From positions 62,001 to 126,000 of the forward strand of contig CAJUND010000001.1 of NCBI GenBank assembly GCA_910587655.1: a stretch of 64,000 bases of DNA, in the 5' to 3' direction. The notes under the pieces are model-generated. The model had not been told where the DNA came from. It worked only from the letters and a program-made list of their open reading frames with translations, and did no database searches. A program made the position numbers and the translations under genes. The stretch is from an uncultured Agathobacter sp. Its GTDB lineage: Bacteria > Bacillota > Clostridia > Lachnospirales > Lachnospiraceae. The first letter of the stretch is position 1; every line of letters starts with the position of its first letter. Shown piece by piece: positions 1 through 7,400 of the stretch.

Positions 1-491
1 CAGAAAACTCTCAGAGTATATAAAACCGCTCCGGATGGAACGGAGAAAGCAAATGAAATATCTGCATGCAGGACATTCCGTACAACAAGCTCCACGAGTT
101 TTGAGAATGCGATACCGAAAACCAGTCCCAGTCCCATGGAGAGGACTGCCGTAATCAGGCTTTCCCATACCTGGATTCTGACCAGATTGCGTTTTCCCAT
201 ACCAAGAATATTGTAAAGACCGAATTCTTTTTTTCTCCTGCGGATTAAAAAGGAGTTCGTGTAAAACAGAAAAATAACTGAAAATATTGCAAGCACTGCC
301 TTGCCGAGACTTAAAATACCCGCCATGGTAGAGCCGCCCGGCATGGTTTTCAGATCGTCCAGAACGCTGAGATAGGACATAATGTAGCACATGATAATCA
401 TGCCGATGCATGTCAGGATATAGGGAAAATAAACCTGCCGGTTTTTATAGATTCCCGTCCATGCCAGTTTGGGGTAAAATCCGGTTTTCAT
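1..491 (-). CDS. Bce-type ABC transporter permease (N-terminal part, runs off window)
   Basis: This is the membrane subunit of a FtsX/BceB-type ABC transporter, the kind that removes or senses cell-wall-active peptides. Translation from 491 gives an N-terminus with a positively charged start, a first hydrophobic segment, and a basic RRRKKEFGLYNILGM loop typical of BceB permeases. The gene continues past the left edge, so the large extracellular loop is not visible. Its ATG overlaps the TGA of the ATPase gene (488-490) as ATGA, which indicates translational coupling. The four-gene set ATPase, permease, kinase and regulator is the standard Bce arrangement. Confidence 0.85.
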   Translation of the reverse strand, partial: MKTGFYPKLAWTGIYKNRQVYFPYILTCIGMIIMCYIMSYLSVLDDLKTMPGGSTMAGILSLGKAVLAIFSVIFLFYTNSFLIRRRKKEFGLYNILGMGKRNLVRIQVWESLITAVLSMGLGLVFGIAFSKLVELVVRNVLHADISFAFSVPSGAVLYTLRVF

Positions 492-1252
492 GCGTATTCA
501 CCTCCAGTCGCCAGAATAGTCAGCGTATTGGAGATGTTCTGGTACAGCTCTTCATTTGAATTGTCGCCGCGGTAAATCTGGTGGAATACCTCGCCGTCCT
601 TAATAAAAAGTACCCGTTCCGCATGGCTCGCCGCTTTTACGGAGTGGGTTACCATAAGAATCGTCTGTCCGTCTTTGTGTATATCAGCAAAAAGGGACAG
701 GAGTTCATCGGATGCTTTGGAATCCAGGGCTCCCGTGGGTTCGTCTGCAAGAATCAGCTTGGGTGCTGTGATTAGTGCCCTTGCGACCGCGGTACGCTGT
801 TTCTGTCCGCCGGATACCTCGTAGGGGTATTTGTTTAAGAGCTGGCTGATGCCGAGTTTTCCGGCAATCGGAACGAGAAGCTGCTCCATTTCATGATGGT
901 TTTTCCCTGCGAGTACCAGCGGAAGAAAAATGTTGTCCTTAATGGAAAATGTGTCCAGAAGATTAAAGTCCTGGAAAACGAATCCCAGGTTATCCCGCCG
1001 GAAGGCGGCAATCTGGGATTCCCGGATTTTTGTCAGGCTGTTTTTGTCCAGAATGACTTCGCCGCTGGTCGGTTTGTCAAGCGCCGCCAGGATATTAAGA
1101 AGCGTGGTTTTCCCGGAACCGCTTTCCCCCATAATGGCAATGTATTCTCCTTTTTCCACGGAAAATGAGACGTCATGCAGCGCCTCCACCTGGTTGCCTC
1201 CCAGGCGTGTGGAATAAATTTTTTTTACATGACTGACTTCAAGTATTGACAT
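488..1252 (-). CDS. Bce-type ABC transporter ATP-binding protein
   Basis: This 254-residue ATPase powers the permease encoded downstream. The Walker A motif GESGSGKT is at residues 42-49, the signature is VSGGQKQR near residue 145, and the Walker B is LILADEPTGALD. This is the MacB/BceA subclass of ABC ATPases. The start is supported by GGAGGG just upstream (RBS around 1259-1264 in minus orientation). An upstream palindrome at 1345-1360 matches the binding consensus of Bce-type response regulators, so expression is probably induced by the adjacent two-component system. Specific peptide substrate unknown. Confidence 0.93.
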   Translation of the reverse strand: MSILEVSHVKKIYSTRLGGNQVEALHDVSFSVEKGEYIAIMGESGSGKTTLLNILAALDKPTSGEVILDKNSLTKIRESQIAAFRRDNLGFVFQDFNLLDTFSIKDNIFLPLVLAGKNHHEMEQLLVPIAGKLGISQLLNKYPYEVSGGQKQRTAVARALITAPKLILADEPTGALDSKASDELLSLFADIHKDGQTILMVTHSVKAASHAERVLFIKDGEVFHQIYRGDNSNEELYQNISNTLTILATGGEYA

Positions 1253-1265
1253 TTGTTTGATCCCT

Positions 1266-1283
1266 CCTGTAAGTTGTTACAGG
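1266..1283 (-). promoter_or_regulatory. Inverted repeat over the ATPase gene ribosome site
   Basis: CCTGTAA-GTTG-TTACAGG is a perfect 7-bp inverted repeat whose proximal arm ends beside the GGAGGG ribosome site of the ATPase gene. It could be a small RNA hairpin affecting initiation or a second half-site for the regulator. An attached -10-like TATAAT lies at 1287-1292 (minus strand). Confidence 0.5.
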
Positions 1284-1344
1284 TATATTATAAAAAACAG
1301 GGGAATGTTCTGCCATTGCCATGGCTTACATTTCCCCGTCTGGA

Positions 1345-1360
1345 CTTACAGTTTTGTAAG
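1345..1360 (-). promoter_or_regulatory. BceR-type operator
   Basis: CTTACA-N4-TGTAAG is a perfect palindrome that fits the TNACA-N4-TGTAA consensus reported for Bce-like response regulators. It lies about 55 bp upstream of a TATAAT-like -10 (1287-1292) that has no good -35, as expected for an activator-dependent promoter. It sits between the kinase 3' end and the ATPase gene, so it should drive only the transporter genes. Confidence 0.75.
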
Positions 1361-1376
1361 ATGCTGCAGTGAATCA

Positions 1377-2363
1377 TTATTCGGTTTCTATTTTTATATG
1401 GTCCAGGAAAATCCGGACGGTGGTTCCATGGTCCGCGGCGGACTCTGCCGTAATCCGGTGCCCAAGGTTCTGGCAGATGCGTCTGCACAGATACAGTCCG
1501 AGTCCGGTGGATTTTTTGTCCTCCCTGCCGTTGAATCCGGTAAATCCTTTTTCAAATATCCGCGGAAGATCCTCTGCAGCAATACCGATACCGGTATCGG
1601 AAATACACAGTGTCTGCGGTTCTTCCAGCGTAATCGTAATCTGTCCTTTTTTTGTGTATTTTAATGCGTTGGAAAGTACCTGTTCCACGACGAACAGAAG
1701 CCATTTTTCGTCAGTAAGTACTTTCGTATTCAGCGGTTCATAGGAAAGGGAAATCTTTTTTCCGATAAACTGGGGAGCCATGCGTCTGACTGCCTGACGT
1801 ACAACAGCATCCAGTTCCAGCTCCTTTATCACGTAATCCGTAGTGTCGCTGTCCAGCCGCAGGTAGCAGAGCACCATTTCCACATACTGTTCAATTTTCT
1901 GCAAATCCCCGCGGAGCGCACGGCTGATATCGGTATCCTGCCCGCGCAGGGCAAGGTGCATGGAAGCAATCGGCGTCTTAATCTGGTGTACCCACATGGT
2001 GTAATAGTCGGTCATATCCGCGTAACGGCGACGGCTTTCCATGTCAAGCGTCTTCTGTTCTTCTGCAAGGAGAAGGATGAGGTTCTGGTAATCCTGTTCG
2101 ATGCCGGTGTCCGCCTCCGGCAGATGGTCAGGCTCCACCGGGGTATGCAGCATATGCAGAAGCTGTGAGTGTTTCAGACAGAAACGCCTGAAATCTGCAG
2201 CCATCACGACAGTTCCGGTGAGCGCAAATAAGGAAAGCGTGTAATAAAGCACTTCTTTCGGAAGCCGGAACAGTAAAAAAGATATGATATAAATCAGTAT
2301 AAAACCGGCGGGCAGCAGAAAACGTTTTCCCTGGCTTTTTAGATAAGTAAAAAATAATTTCAT
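1377..2363 (-). CDS. Bce-type sensor histidine kinase
   Basis: A 328-residue membrane kinase with two closely spaced transmembrane segments (about residues 15-33 and 38-56) and almost no extracytoplasmic loop, the intramembrane-sensing layout of BceS-type kinases that read the state of their ABC transporter. The phospho-acceptor His is H126 in the VHQIKTPIA box. The ATPase domain has N (LSNALKYT), G1 (ISDTGIGI) and G2 (GLGLYL) boxes. The gene follows the response regulator by 5 bp. Confidence 0.92.
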   Translation of the reverse strand: MKLFFTYLKSQGKRFLLPAGFILIYIISFLLFRLPKEVLYYTLSLFALTGTVVMAADFRRFCLKHSQLLHMLHTPVEPDHLPEADTGIEQDYQNLILLLAEEQKTLDMESRRRYADMTDYYTMWVHQIKTPIASMHLALRGQDTDISRALRGDLQKIEQYVEMVLCYLRLDSDTTDYVIKELELDAVVRQAVRRMAPQFIGKKISLSYEPLNTKVLTDEKWLLFVVEQVLSNALKYTKKGQITITLEEPQTLCISDTGIGIAAEDLPRIFEKGFTGFNGREDKKSTGLGLYLCRRICQNLGHRITAESAADHGTTVRIFLDHIKIETE

Positions 2364-2368
2364 CTCAT

Positions 2369-3052
2369 TTACTCCAGAATATATCCCATTCCAATTTTTG
2401 TTGTAATAAAGTCTGTCAGTCCGGCAGCGTCCAGTTTTTTCCGCAGGCGGTTTACATTGACGGAAAGAGTGTTTTCATCCACAAAGCATTCGCTTTCCCA
2501 GAGACGTTCCATCAGATGGTCGCGGCTGACAATCGTTCCTTTTTGCTCCATCAGTGTCCGCAGGATACGAAACTCATTTTTTGTCAGGTCTATTTTGGTA
2601 TCCTGCCAGGTTAATACAGCGTCCGCAAGGTTTAAAAATGCCCCGCGGTGTTCGAGAATCGGAACCCGGCCGCCAAAATCGTAGGTGCGCCGGAGCATTG
2701 CCTGTACCTTTGCCAATAGGATTTCCAGGTCAAAGGGCTTGGCGATAAAATCGTCGCCGCCCATATTCATTGCCATGACGATGTTCATCTTGTCGGATGC
2801 GGAAGAGATAAATATGACCGGCACCTGGGAGACTTTGCGGATTTCGCTGCACCAGTGGTGTCCGTTGAAAAAGGGCAGTGTAATGTCCATCAGAACCAGG
2901 TGCGGCAGATATAAGGAAAATTCTGTCATGACGTTCCGGAAGTTTTCCACACATTTTGCCTGAAGACCCCATGTGTTCAGCTGTGTTTCTATCGCCTGGG
3001 CAATCCCGGTGTCATCCTCAATGATTAGTATGCGGTATTCTGTTTCGTCCAT
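2369..3052 (-). CDS. OmpR-family response regulator (BceR-like)
   Basis: A receiver domain (acidic EDD at residues 12-14, phospho-Asp D56 in LVLMDITLP, Lys in the AKPF switch) is followed by a winged-helix DNA-binding domain ending in ITTKIGMGYILE. I chose the ATG at 3052, because it is preceded by AAAGGG with normal spacing and starts directly at the receiver. A longer frame back to 3100 would add 16 unconserved residues. It forms an operon with the kinase. Likely promoter TTGACA / TATTTT lies over the palindrome at 3133-3165. Confidence 0.92.
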   Translation of the reverse strand: MDETEYRILIIEDDTGIAQAIETQLNTWGLQAKCVENFRNVMTEFSLYLPHLVLMDITLPFFNGHHWCSEIRKVSQVPVIFISSASDKMNIVMAMNMGGDDFIAKPFDLEILLAKVQAMLRRTYDFGGRVPILEHRGAFLNLADAVLTWQDTKIDLTKNEFRILRTLMEQKGTIVSRDHLMERLWESECFVDENTLSVNVNRLRKKLDAAGLTDFITTKIGMGYILE

Positions 3053-3132
3053 GGTTCTTTCATCCCTTTCAGTTTTATTTTGATTTAGTAAGTATAGCAC
3101 ATTTTAAGATGGAAAAAAGAGCTGGCGGAAGA

Positions 3133-3165
3133 AAACTTCACAAAATACTATATTTTGTGAAGTTT
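3133..3165. promoter_or_regulatory. Perfect 15-bp-arm palindrome (operator candidate)
   Basis: Arms AAACTTCACAAAATA and TATTTTGTGAAGTTT are separated by CTA. On the minus strand a TTGACA (3170-3165) with a 17-bp spacer to TATTTT places the palindrome exactly across the core promoter of the regulator/kinase genes, a typical repressor position. A second, shorter version lies at 3285-3309 in the other transcription direction. Confidence 0.65.
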
Positions 3166-3284
3166 GTCAAGCGCATTTTTAAGATTTATTCGGTTTTTAT
3201 TTGTAAACAGGCATGCAAACATTGGGAGGGGGCATGTTTTTTCTGAAAGTAGGGGGAATTTTTCTGGTTTCCCGGGGAGTTATG

Positions 3285-3309
3285 TTCACAAAATATAGTA
3301 TTTTGTTAA
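3285..3309. promoter_or_regulatory. Second copy of the operator palindrome
   Basis: TTCACAAAATA-TAG-TATTTTGTTAA has 11-bp arms with one mismatch. Its core is the reverse complement of the core of the element at 3133-3165, so it faces the divergent peptidase operon in the same relative orientation as the first faces the response regulator. Confidence 0.6.
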
Positions 3310-3350
3310 TGTCACTTGATAACCTGGTTTTAATGAAGGGAGAGATGGAT

Positions 3351-3410
3351 ATGTGTGGAAGACAAAATGAAAGAAAAATAAGAACTCTGGGACTGGGGGT
3401 GGGAGAATGA
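3351..3410 (+). CDS. Possible 19-residue leader peptide coupled to the peptidase gene
   Basis: An ATG at 3351 with an AAGGGAGAG ribosome site opens a 19-residue frame (starts MCGRQNERK, ends GLGVGE) whose TGA overlaps the ATG of the peptidase gene at 3407. The good ribosome site and the ATGA overlap support translation. An in-frame ATG also exists at 3333. It may only serve translational coupling; no similarity to a known peptide is claimed. Confidence 0.4.
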   Translation: MCGRQNERKIRTLGLGVGE

Positions 3411-3925
3411 AAGCAGAACTGAATATGACGTTTCTCGCACAAAAGTATGAAAATACATGTTGGGAAGCAGTGGCTAAAATGGTTTTGTATTATATGGGTT
3501 ATCTGGCTGATGCAGAATTTGTTATTGAAAAAGAGAACGATCCGCCAGGCAATCCAATTGAGGTATTGCTAAGATTTTGGGGACATAAATTATATCAAGA
3601 TGGCAATCCAATTCCTGAAATGGAAGAAATTTGCTCTGAAATTAATGTAGGCAGACCACTTATTGGATTTATCGCTGCAGATTCGGAAGATGGAGTAGGG
3701 CACTGGATTATTATAGCCGGATACGATGAATGTGAAGGTCAAATTAAAATACTGGATCCGGACAAAGGAGTATTTTGGATGAACTATCCCGTTTTACAGG
3801 AAGTGAACGGACAGATGCTGTATTGCTATCCGTATTCTGATGACGAACCAGTCCGTTATTTTCATTCTGTCAGCTATATGCCGAAAAGTATTTCTAATAA
3901 GAAAGGCATAATAAGTTATGATTAA
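3407..3925 (+). CDS. Papain/C39-like cysteine peptidase domain protein
   Basis: A 172-residue protein with the C39/C70-type papain-like layout: Cys C18 in ENTCWEA near the N-terminus, His H99 in VGHWIIIAGYD, and Asp D117 in KILDPD. This is the catalytic triad order of bacteriocin-processing and AvrRpt2-like peptidases. There is no signal peptide or ABC domain, so it is a stand-alone cytoplasmic domain unless exported by another route. It is the first substantial gene of the operon with two DUF2589-like genes. Its substrate is unknown; a neighbouring protein is possible. Confidence 0.7.
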   Translation: MKAELNMTFLAQKYENTCWEAVAKMVLYYMGYLADAEFVIEKENDPPGNPIEVLLRFWGHKLYQDGNPIPEMEEICSEINVGRPLIGFIAADSEDGVGHWIIIAGYDECEGQIKILDPDKGVFWMNYPVLQEVNGQMLYCYPYSDDEPVRYFHSVSYMPKSISNKKGIISYD

Positions 3926-3964
3926 ACAGACGGGCTGTTTCATTTTTAACAGAGGGAGCAAAGT

Positions 3965-4414
3965 ATGGCAGCAAAACTCAATTTTGACGACCTGGTAGAA
4001 TCCATCCAGGATGCATTTATCCGCGTCAACGATATGTCCGAGGCACAGCATCTGAACAAGCTGTCAGAGTATTTTGAGTCGGATGGGACTCCGAAAGTTT
4101 TTGACATGCAGTATCCTTATTTCGATGAAAACGGTGTGCCTTCCTATAAATTTGTATCCATTCCGCAGATTTGCCTCGTCCCAATTTCTTCCCTGAAGCT
4201 GGACGAAATCAATGTGGATTTTAAGGTACAGATTTACGGGGACGTATCCGTAAAGGACGGGGAGAAAACCACACTGGGGTATGTTCCGCATGGCGGCGGA
4301 ATGTTCCGGAATAAAGAAGACAGCTATGCAAATATCAGGCTGAAATTTGTATCGCAGGAACCGCCGGAGGGACTGATGAGAATCAGGGACCAGTTTACGA
4401 AAATAACACTTTAA
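3965..4414 (+). CDS. DUF2589-like protein, short form
   Basis: A 149-residue soluble protein without signal peptide. Its middle (SIPQICLVPISSLKLDEINVDFKVQI) resembles the beta-rich half of the next gene product, with the shared pattern 'proline-x-L-x-hydrophobic-D-E-hydrophobic-V-x-F-x-hydrophobic'. I assign both to the DUF2589 family from memory of that pattern, so the family name is tentative. A GAGGGAG ribosome site precedes the ATG. Function unknown. Confidence 0.6.
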   Translation: MAAKLNFDDLVESIQDAFIRVNDMSEAQHLNKLSEYFESDGTPKVFDMQYPYFDENGVPSYKFVSIPQICLVPISSLKLDEINVDFKVQIYGDVSVKDGEKTTLGYVPHGGGMFRNKEDSYANIRLKFVSQEPPEGLMRIRDQFTKITL

Positions 4415-4438
4415 TCATGGTAAAAGGAGGTATTTATT

Positions 4439-5122
4439 ATGGCAGACGGATTAGTTAATATGCAGGACCAGTTCAGCGGACTGGATATGGCGAACCTGAT
4501 TGGGGGACCGCTGAAAGCGGCGTGTGATGCACAGATGATGATGGCAGCGGCAACCGCAAAGTTTATTGAGGATGTCGGACTGGAGGCGCCGGACAAAAAT
4601 GGAATGCGAAAAGTGCGTACCACCTCATTTTCTTTCACAAGGGCTGCAACCGATGAAAACGGAAACGGTATCGGGCAGGAACAGGTATCCATGGAAGTGC
4701 CGGTGTTATCTGTCGTAAAAGTTCCGACGCTGGGGGTGGATGAAGTGGACGTTACGTTTGATATGGAAGTTAAGTCTTCCACATCCTCCGAGAGTTCATC
4801 GGATAAGAAGGGAGAACTGGAGGCGAATGCAGGACTGAAGGTCGGACCTTTCCATATGGATGTGAAAATCAAGGGCTCCATTTCCTGCCACGAAAAAAAT
4901 ACCAGAAGCAGTGACAATTCTGCAAAGTACCATGTAAAGGTTCACGCAAGGGACTTCGGTACGCCGGAGGGGCTTTCCAGAATGCTGGATGTACTTGCAA
5001 CAGCAAGTACGCCGACAGCGATTACAAATAAGGGAGAAAAAAAGGCAATTGATGATAAAAACAAGCAGCTGGCGCCTGGCAGCGGAACATCTGGAAGCGG
5101 CAGTACGGGAACCGTGAAATAG
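4439..5122 (+). CDS. DUF2589-like protein, long form
   Basis: A 227-residue protein. The N-terminal helical part (LANLIGGPLKAACDAQMMMAAATAKFIEDVG) is the feature I associate with DUF2589. A beta-rich central part (VPTLGVDEVDVTFDMEV) follows, and the tail is Gly/Ser/Thr-rich and low complexity. The first region is amphipathic with Ala repeats and could mediate oligomerisation or membrane contact. AAAGGAGG lies upstream of the ATG. Tightly packed between the short form and the next small gene. Function unknown. Confidence 0.65.
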   Translation: MADGLVNMQDQFSGLDMANLIGGPLKAACDAQMMMAAATAKFIEDVGLEAPDKNGMRKVRTTSFSFTRAATDENGNGIGQEQVSMEVPVLSVVKVPTLGVDEVDVTFDMEVKSSTSSESSSDKKGELEANAGLKVGPFHMDVKIKGSISCHEKNTRSSDNSAKYHVKVHARDFGTPEGLSRMLDVLATASTPTAITNKGEKKAIDDKNKQLAPGSGTSGSGSTGTVK

Positions 5123-5143
5123 CAGTTATTGAGAGGGAATCAG

Positions 5144-5416
5144 ATGGTAGTACAGGATACGTTTTCCCTTACAGATATCCGGTATGTACACCGGGTTGTC
5201 GTAGGAAACGACAATCCGGAAACACAGCCGGATGAGGAAAAATACAAAAGACAGCTGGAATATCTGAACAGATGCCTGAGTGAATATCCAAAGGGAAAAA
5301 TTATTGGACAGGAAAAAAATTTTTTTCTCCTGAATGTCGGGGAGCATCAGATCGTGATGCAGTATATTGTTTATCATGTGGGTTTTGAACGGAAACCACA
5401 GTGGATAAAGGAATGA
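5144..5416 (+). CDS. Unknown 90-residue protein of the peptidase/amidase operon
   Basis: The ATG at 5144 is preceded by AGAGGG at good spacing. A TTG at 5129 in frame has no ribosome site. The product is soluble, rich in charged residues, with no motif I recognise. It lies 21 bp after the DUF2589-like gene and 13 bp before the first duplicated unit, so it is almost certainly cotranscribed. Confidence 0.6.
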   Translation: MVVQDTFSLTDIRYVHRVVVGNDNPETQPDEEKYKRQLEYLNRCLSEYPKGKIIGQEKNFFLLNVGEHQIVMQYIVYHVGFERKPQWIKE

Positions 5417-5429
5417 AAGGAGGGGAAAT

Positions 5430-5678
5430 ATGGACGGTACAGAAACTTTATTTCAGGAGCCGCAGGAGGGCGGGGACAGTATCAGACCGGGTGATGTGGT
5501 GGAACTGGATGTGACCGCCACTTACTATGACGGAAGGATTATGCCGGAATGGGTGAAGGCGGACAAATGGATTGTCAGCAGTGTCAGCGGGGACAGGGTT
5601 GTCATTGGTGAAAATGTCAGCGGTACCCATAACATAAAGAGTCCGGTCCGGATGAAATATCTTCGAAAGATTTCATAA
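5430..5678 (+). CDS. Small unknown protein, copy 1 (82 aa)
   Basis: A small acidic protein with a predicted all-beta character (RPGDVVELDVTATYYDGRIMPEWVKADKWIV), resembling a single SH3-like or cell-wall-binding fold, though I cannot assign a family. It precedes an amidase gene in both copies of the duplication, so it may target or modulate that amidase. Strong AAAGGAGGGG ribosome site. Its paralogue at 6456 differs mainly at both ends. Confidence 0.7.
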   Translation: MDGTETLFQEPQEGGDSIRPGDVVELDVTATYYDGRIMPEWVKADKWIVSSVSGDRVVIGENVSGTHNIKSPVRMKYLRKIS

Positions 5679-5711
5679 CAGTAATTTAAAAGTAAATGGG
5701 AGGAACTTGAT

Positions 5712-6272
5712 ATGGGGAAAACAGTAACAAAGGAATGGGTTTCTGATAAAATTGACGGAATTGAGATTAATAAAAACATTCCCTGCAGTGCATCCAATTA
5801 TAAAGCCTGCAAAAGCAGGGAGGTTTCCTATGTGGTTATGCATTACACAGGAAATGCAAAAGATACGGCAAAGGGAAATGCGACTTATTTTCAGGGTTCC
5901 GGACGCAATGCCTCCGCGCATTTTTTTGTGGATGAGACAAGCATTTACCAGAGTATGCCATTGCATGACATTGCATGGCACTGCGGGGCACATAAGTATG
6001 CCCATAAATACTGCCGGAATATCAATGCCATTGGGATAGAAATGTGTACATCCGGAAATTCAAAAGTGTCAGAAAAGACCAAAAAACATGCTGCAAATCT
6101 CTGCGCATATATCTGCCGGGAACTGGGAATTACCGGTGATCAGGTGGATACCTGCGTGCTGCGCCATTATGATGTAACACATAAAAGATGTCCGGCGCAG
6201 ATGGTGGACTCACCGGACGAATGGAAAGCATTTAAGAAGCAGGTAAAGGATATTCTGAACGGGAAAAAATAA
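5712..6272 (+). CDS. N-acetylmuramoyl-L-alanine amidase (Amidase_2), copy 1
   Basis: A 186-residue zinc amidase cleaving the bond between muramic acid and the stem peptide. The zinc ligands expected for T7-lysozyme-like enzymes are visible: H44 (VVMHYTGN), H152 and C160 (RHYDVTHKRC), with the same 8-residue His-Cys spacing. There is no signal peptide and no wall-binding domain, which fits phage-type endolysins or effectors delivered by another route rather than a secreted autolysin. GGGAGG ribosome site. A hairpin terminator follows at 6323-6372. Confidence 0.9.
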   Translation: MGKTVTKEWVSDKIDGIEINKNIPCSASNYKACKSREVSYVVMHYTGNAKDTAKGNATYFQGSGRNASAHFFVDETSIYQSMPLHDIAWHCGAHKYAHKYCRNINAIGIEMCTSGNSKVSEKTKKHAANLCAYICRELGITGDQVDTCVLRHYDVTHKRCPAQMVDSPDEWKAFKKQVKDILNGKK

Positions 6273-6322
6273 ACAGGCTGTTCTGATTCCGCAAAAAAAC
6301 TTACTGTTCATTACAAAAAACA

Positions 6323-6372
6323 ACCATTCGTTACATTTTCTTTGCAAAGGGATGTAACGGATGGTATTTTTA
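6323..6372 (+). terminator. Intrinsic terminator after amidase copy 1
   Basis: Arms 6323-6336 and 6352-6365 pair over 14 bp (one wobble) with a 15-nt loop, followed by ATTTTTAG. The equivalent hairpin after copy 2 keeps all pairs through compensatory changes, which supports function as RNA. Confidence 0.75.
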
Positions 6373-6455
6373 GATTATGGGGATAGAAGATACGGCAGCC
6401 TTCTGCGTTCAGGAGGGTGTTCGGCAAGGTATTGGGGAATGAAAGGAGAAGAAAT

Positions 6456-6710
6456 ATGGACGGTACAGATGCCTTGGTTCAGGGACCGCAGGAAAGTGGG
6501 GACAGTATCAGACCGGGTGACGTGGTAGAACTGGAGGTGACCGCCACCTACTATGACGGAAGGATTATGCCGGAATGGGTGAAGGCGGACAAATGGATTG
6601 TCAGAAATGTCAGCGGGGACAGGGTTATCATTAATGAAAATGTCAGCGGTACCCATAACATAATGTGCCCGGTTCGGATGAAATATCTCCGAAAAATTTA
6701 TAAACGGTAA
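6456..6710 (+). CDS. Small unknown protein, copy 2 (84 aa)
   Basis: Paralogue of the gene at 5430. The start at 6456 aligns exactly with the start of copy 1 and has an AAAGGAGAAG ribosome site; an upstream in-frame ATG at 6417 would add 13 residues absent from copy 1. The central part is nearly identical to copy 1. The N-terminal ten residues and the C-terminus vary. Confidence 0.7.
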   Translation: MDGTDALVQGPQESGDSIRPGDVVELEVTATYYDGRIMPEWVKADKWIVRNVSGDRVIINENVSGTHNIMCPVRMKYLRKIYKR

Positions 6711-6738
6711 ATTTGCAGGTGAATGGGAGGAACTTCAT

Positions 6739-7299
6739 ATGGGGAAAACAGTAATAAAGGAATGGGTTTCTGATGAAATTGACGGGATTGAGGTTAGTAA
6801 AAACATTCCCTGCAATGCATCCAATTATAAAGCCTGCAAAAGCAGGGTGGTTTCTTATGTGGTCATGCATTACACAGGAAATGCAAAAGATACGGCAAAG
6901 GGAAATGCGACTTATTTTCAGGGTTCCGGACGCAATGCCTCCGCGCATTTTTTTGTGGATGAGACAAGCATTTACCAGAGTATGCCATTGCATGACATTG
7001 CATGGCACTGCGGGGCACATAAGTATGCCCATAAATACTGCCGGAATATCAATGCCATTGGGATAGAAATGTGTACATCCGGAAATTCAAAAGTGTCAGA
7101 AAAGACCAAAAAACATGCTGCAAATCTCTGCGCATATATCTGCCGGGAACTGGGAATTACCGGTGATCAGGTGGATACCTGCGTGCTGCGCCATTATGAT
7201 GTAACACATAAAAGATGTCCGGCGCAGATGGTGGATTCACCGGACGAGTGGAAAGCATTTAAGGAGCAGGTAAAGGATATTCTGAACGGGGAAAAATAA
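6739..7299 (+). CDS. N-acetylmuramoyl-L-alanine amidase (Amidase_2), copy 2
   Basis: Paralogue of the amidase at 5712, with the same H44, H152 and C160 ligands. Differences are confined to the first ~37 residues and the last ~10; the stretch between is identical in protein and in DNA. Both copies look functional. The reason for carrying two is unclear: dosage, or pairing with slightly different partner proteins (5430 and 6456). Confidence 0.9.
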   Translation: MGKTVIKEWVSDEIDGIEVSKNIPCNASNYKACKSRVVSYVVMHYTGNAKDTAKGNATYFQGSGRNASAHFFVDETSIYQSMPLHDIAWHCGAHKYAHKYCRNINAIGIEMCTSGNSKVSEKTKKHAANLCAYICRELGITGDQVDTCVLRHYDVTHKRCPAQMVDSPDEWKAFKEQVKDILNGEK

Positions 7300-7349
7300 A
7301 CCGGCTGTTCTGATTCCACGGAAAAACTTACCGTTCATTACAAAAAACG

Positions 7350-7400
7350 ACCGTTCGTTACATTTTCCTTGCAAAGGGATGTAGCGGGCGGTATTCTTAG
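7350..7400 (+). terminator. Intrinsic terminator after amidase copy 2
   Basis: Arms 7350-7363 and 7379-7392 pair over 14 positions including G-U wobbles, followed by ATTCTTAG. Compared with copy 1, an A-U pair has become G-C and others U-G, without loss of pairing. The weaker U tract suggests partial read-through. Confidence 0.65.

Larger units (their letters stand above)
5411..6395 (+). repeat. Tandem duplication, copy 1
   Basis: This segment holds the ribosome site, the 82-residue gene, the amidase gene and the terminator. It recurs at 6437-7418 with an offset of 1026-1027 bp. The small gene and the amidase 5' end have diverged, while about 365 bp of the amidase core are identical. Confidence 0.9.

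Noticed and set aside
7330..7358. ACCGTTCAT/ACCGTTCGT pair after amidase copy 2 as a LytTR site
   Set aside because: The second repeat is one arm of the terminator hairpin conserved in both copies, and copy 1 has degenerate versions, so the RNA hairpin explains it better.
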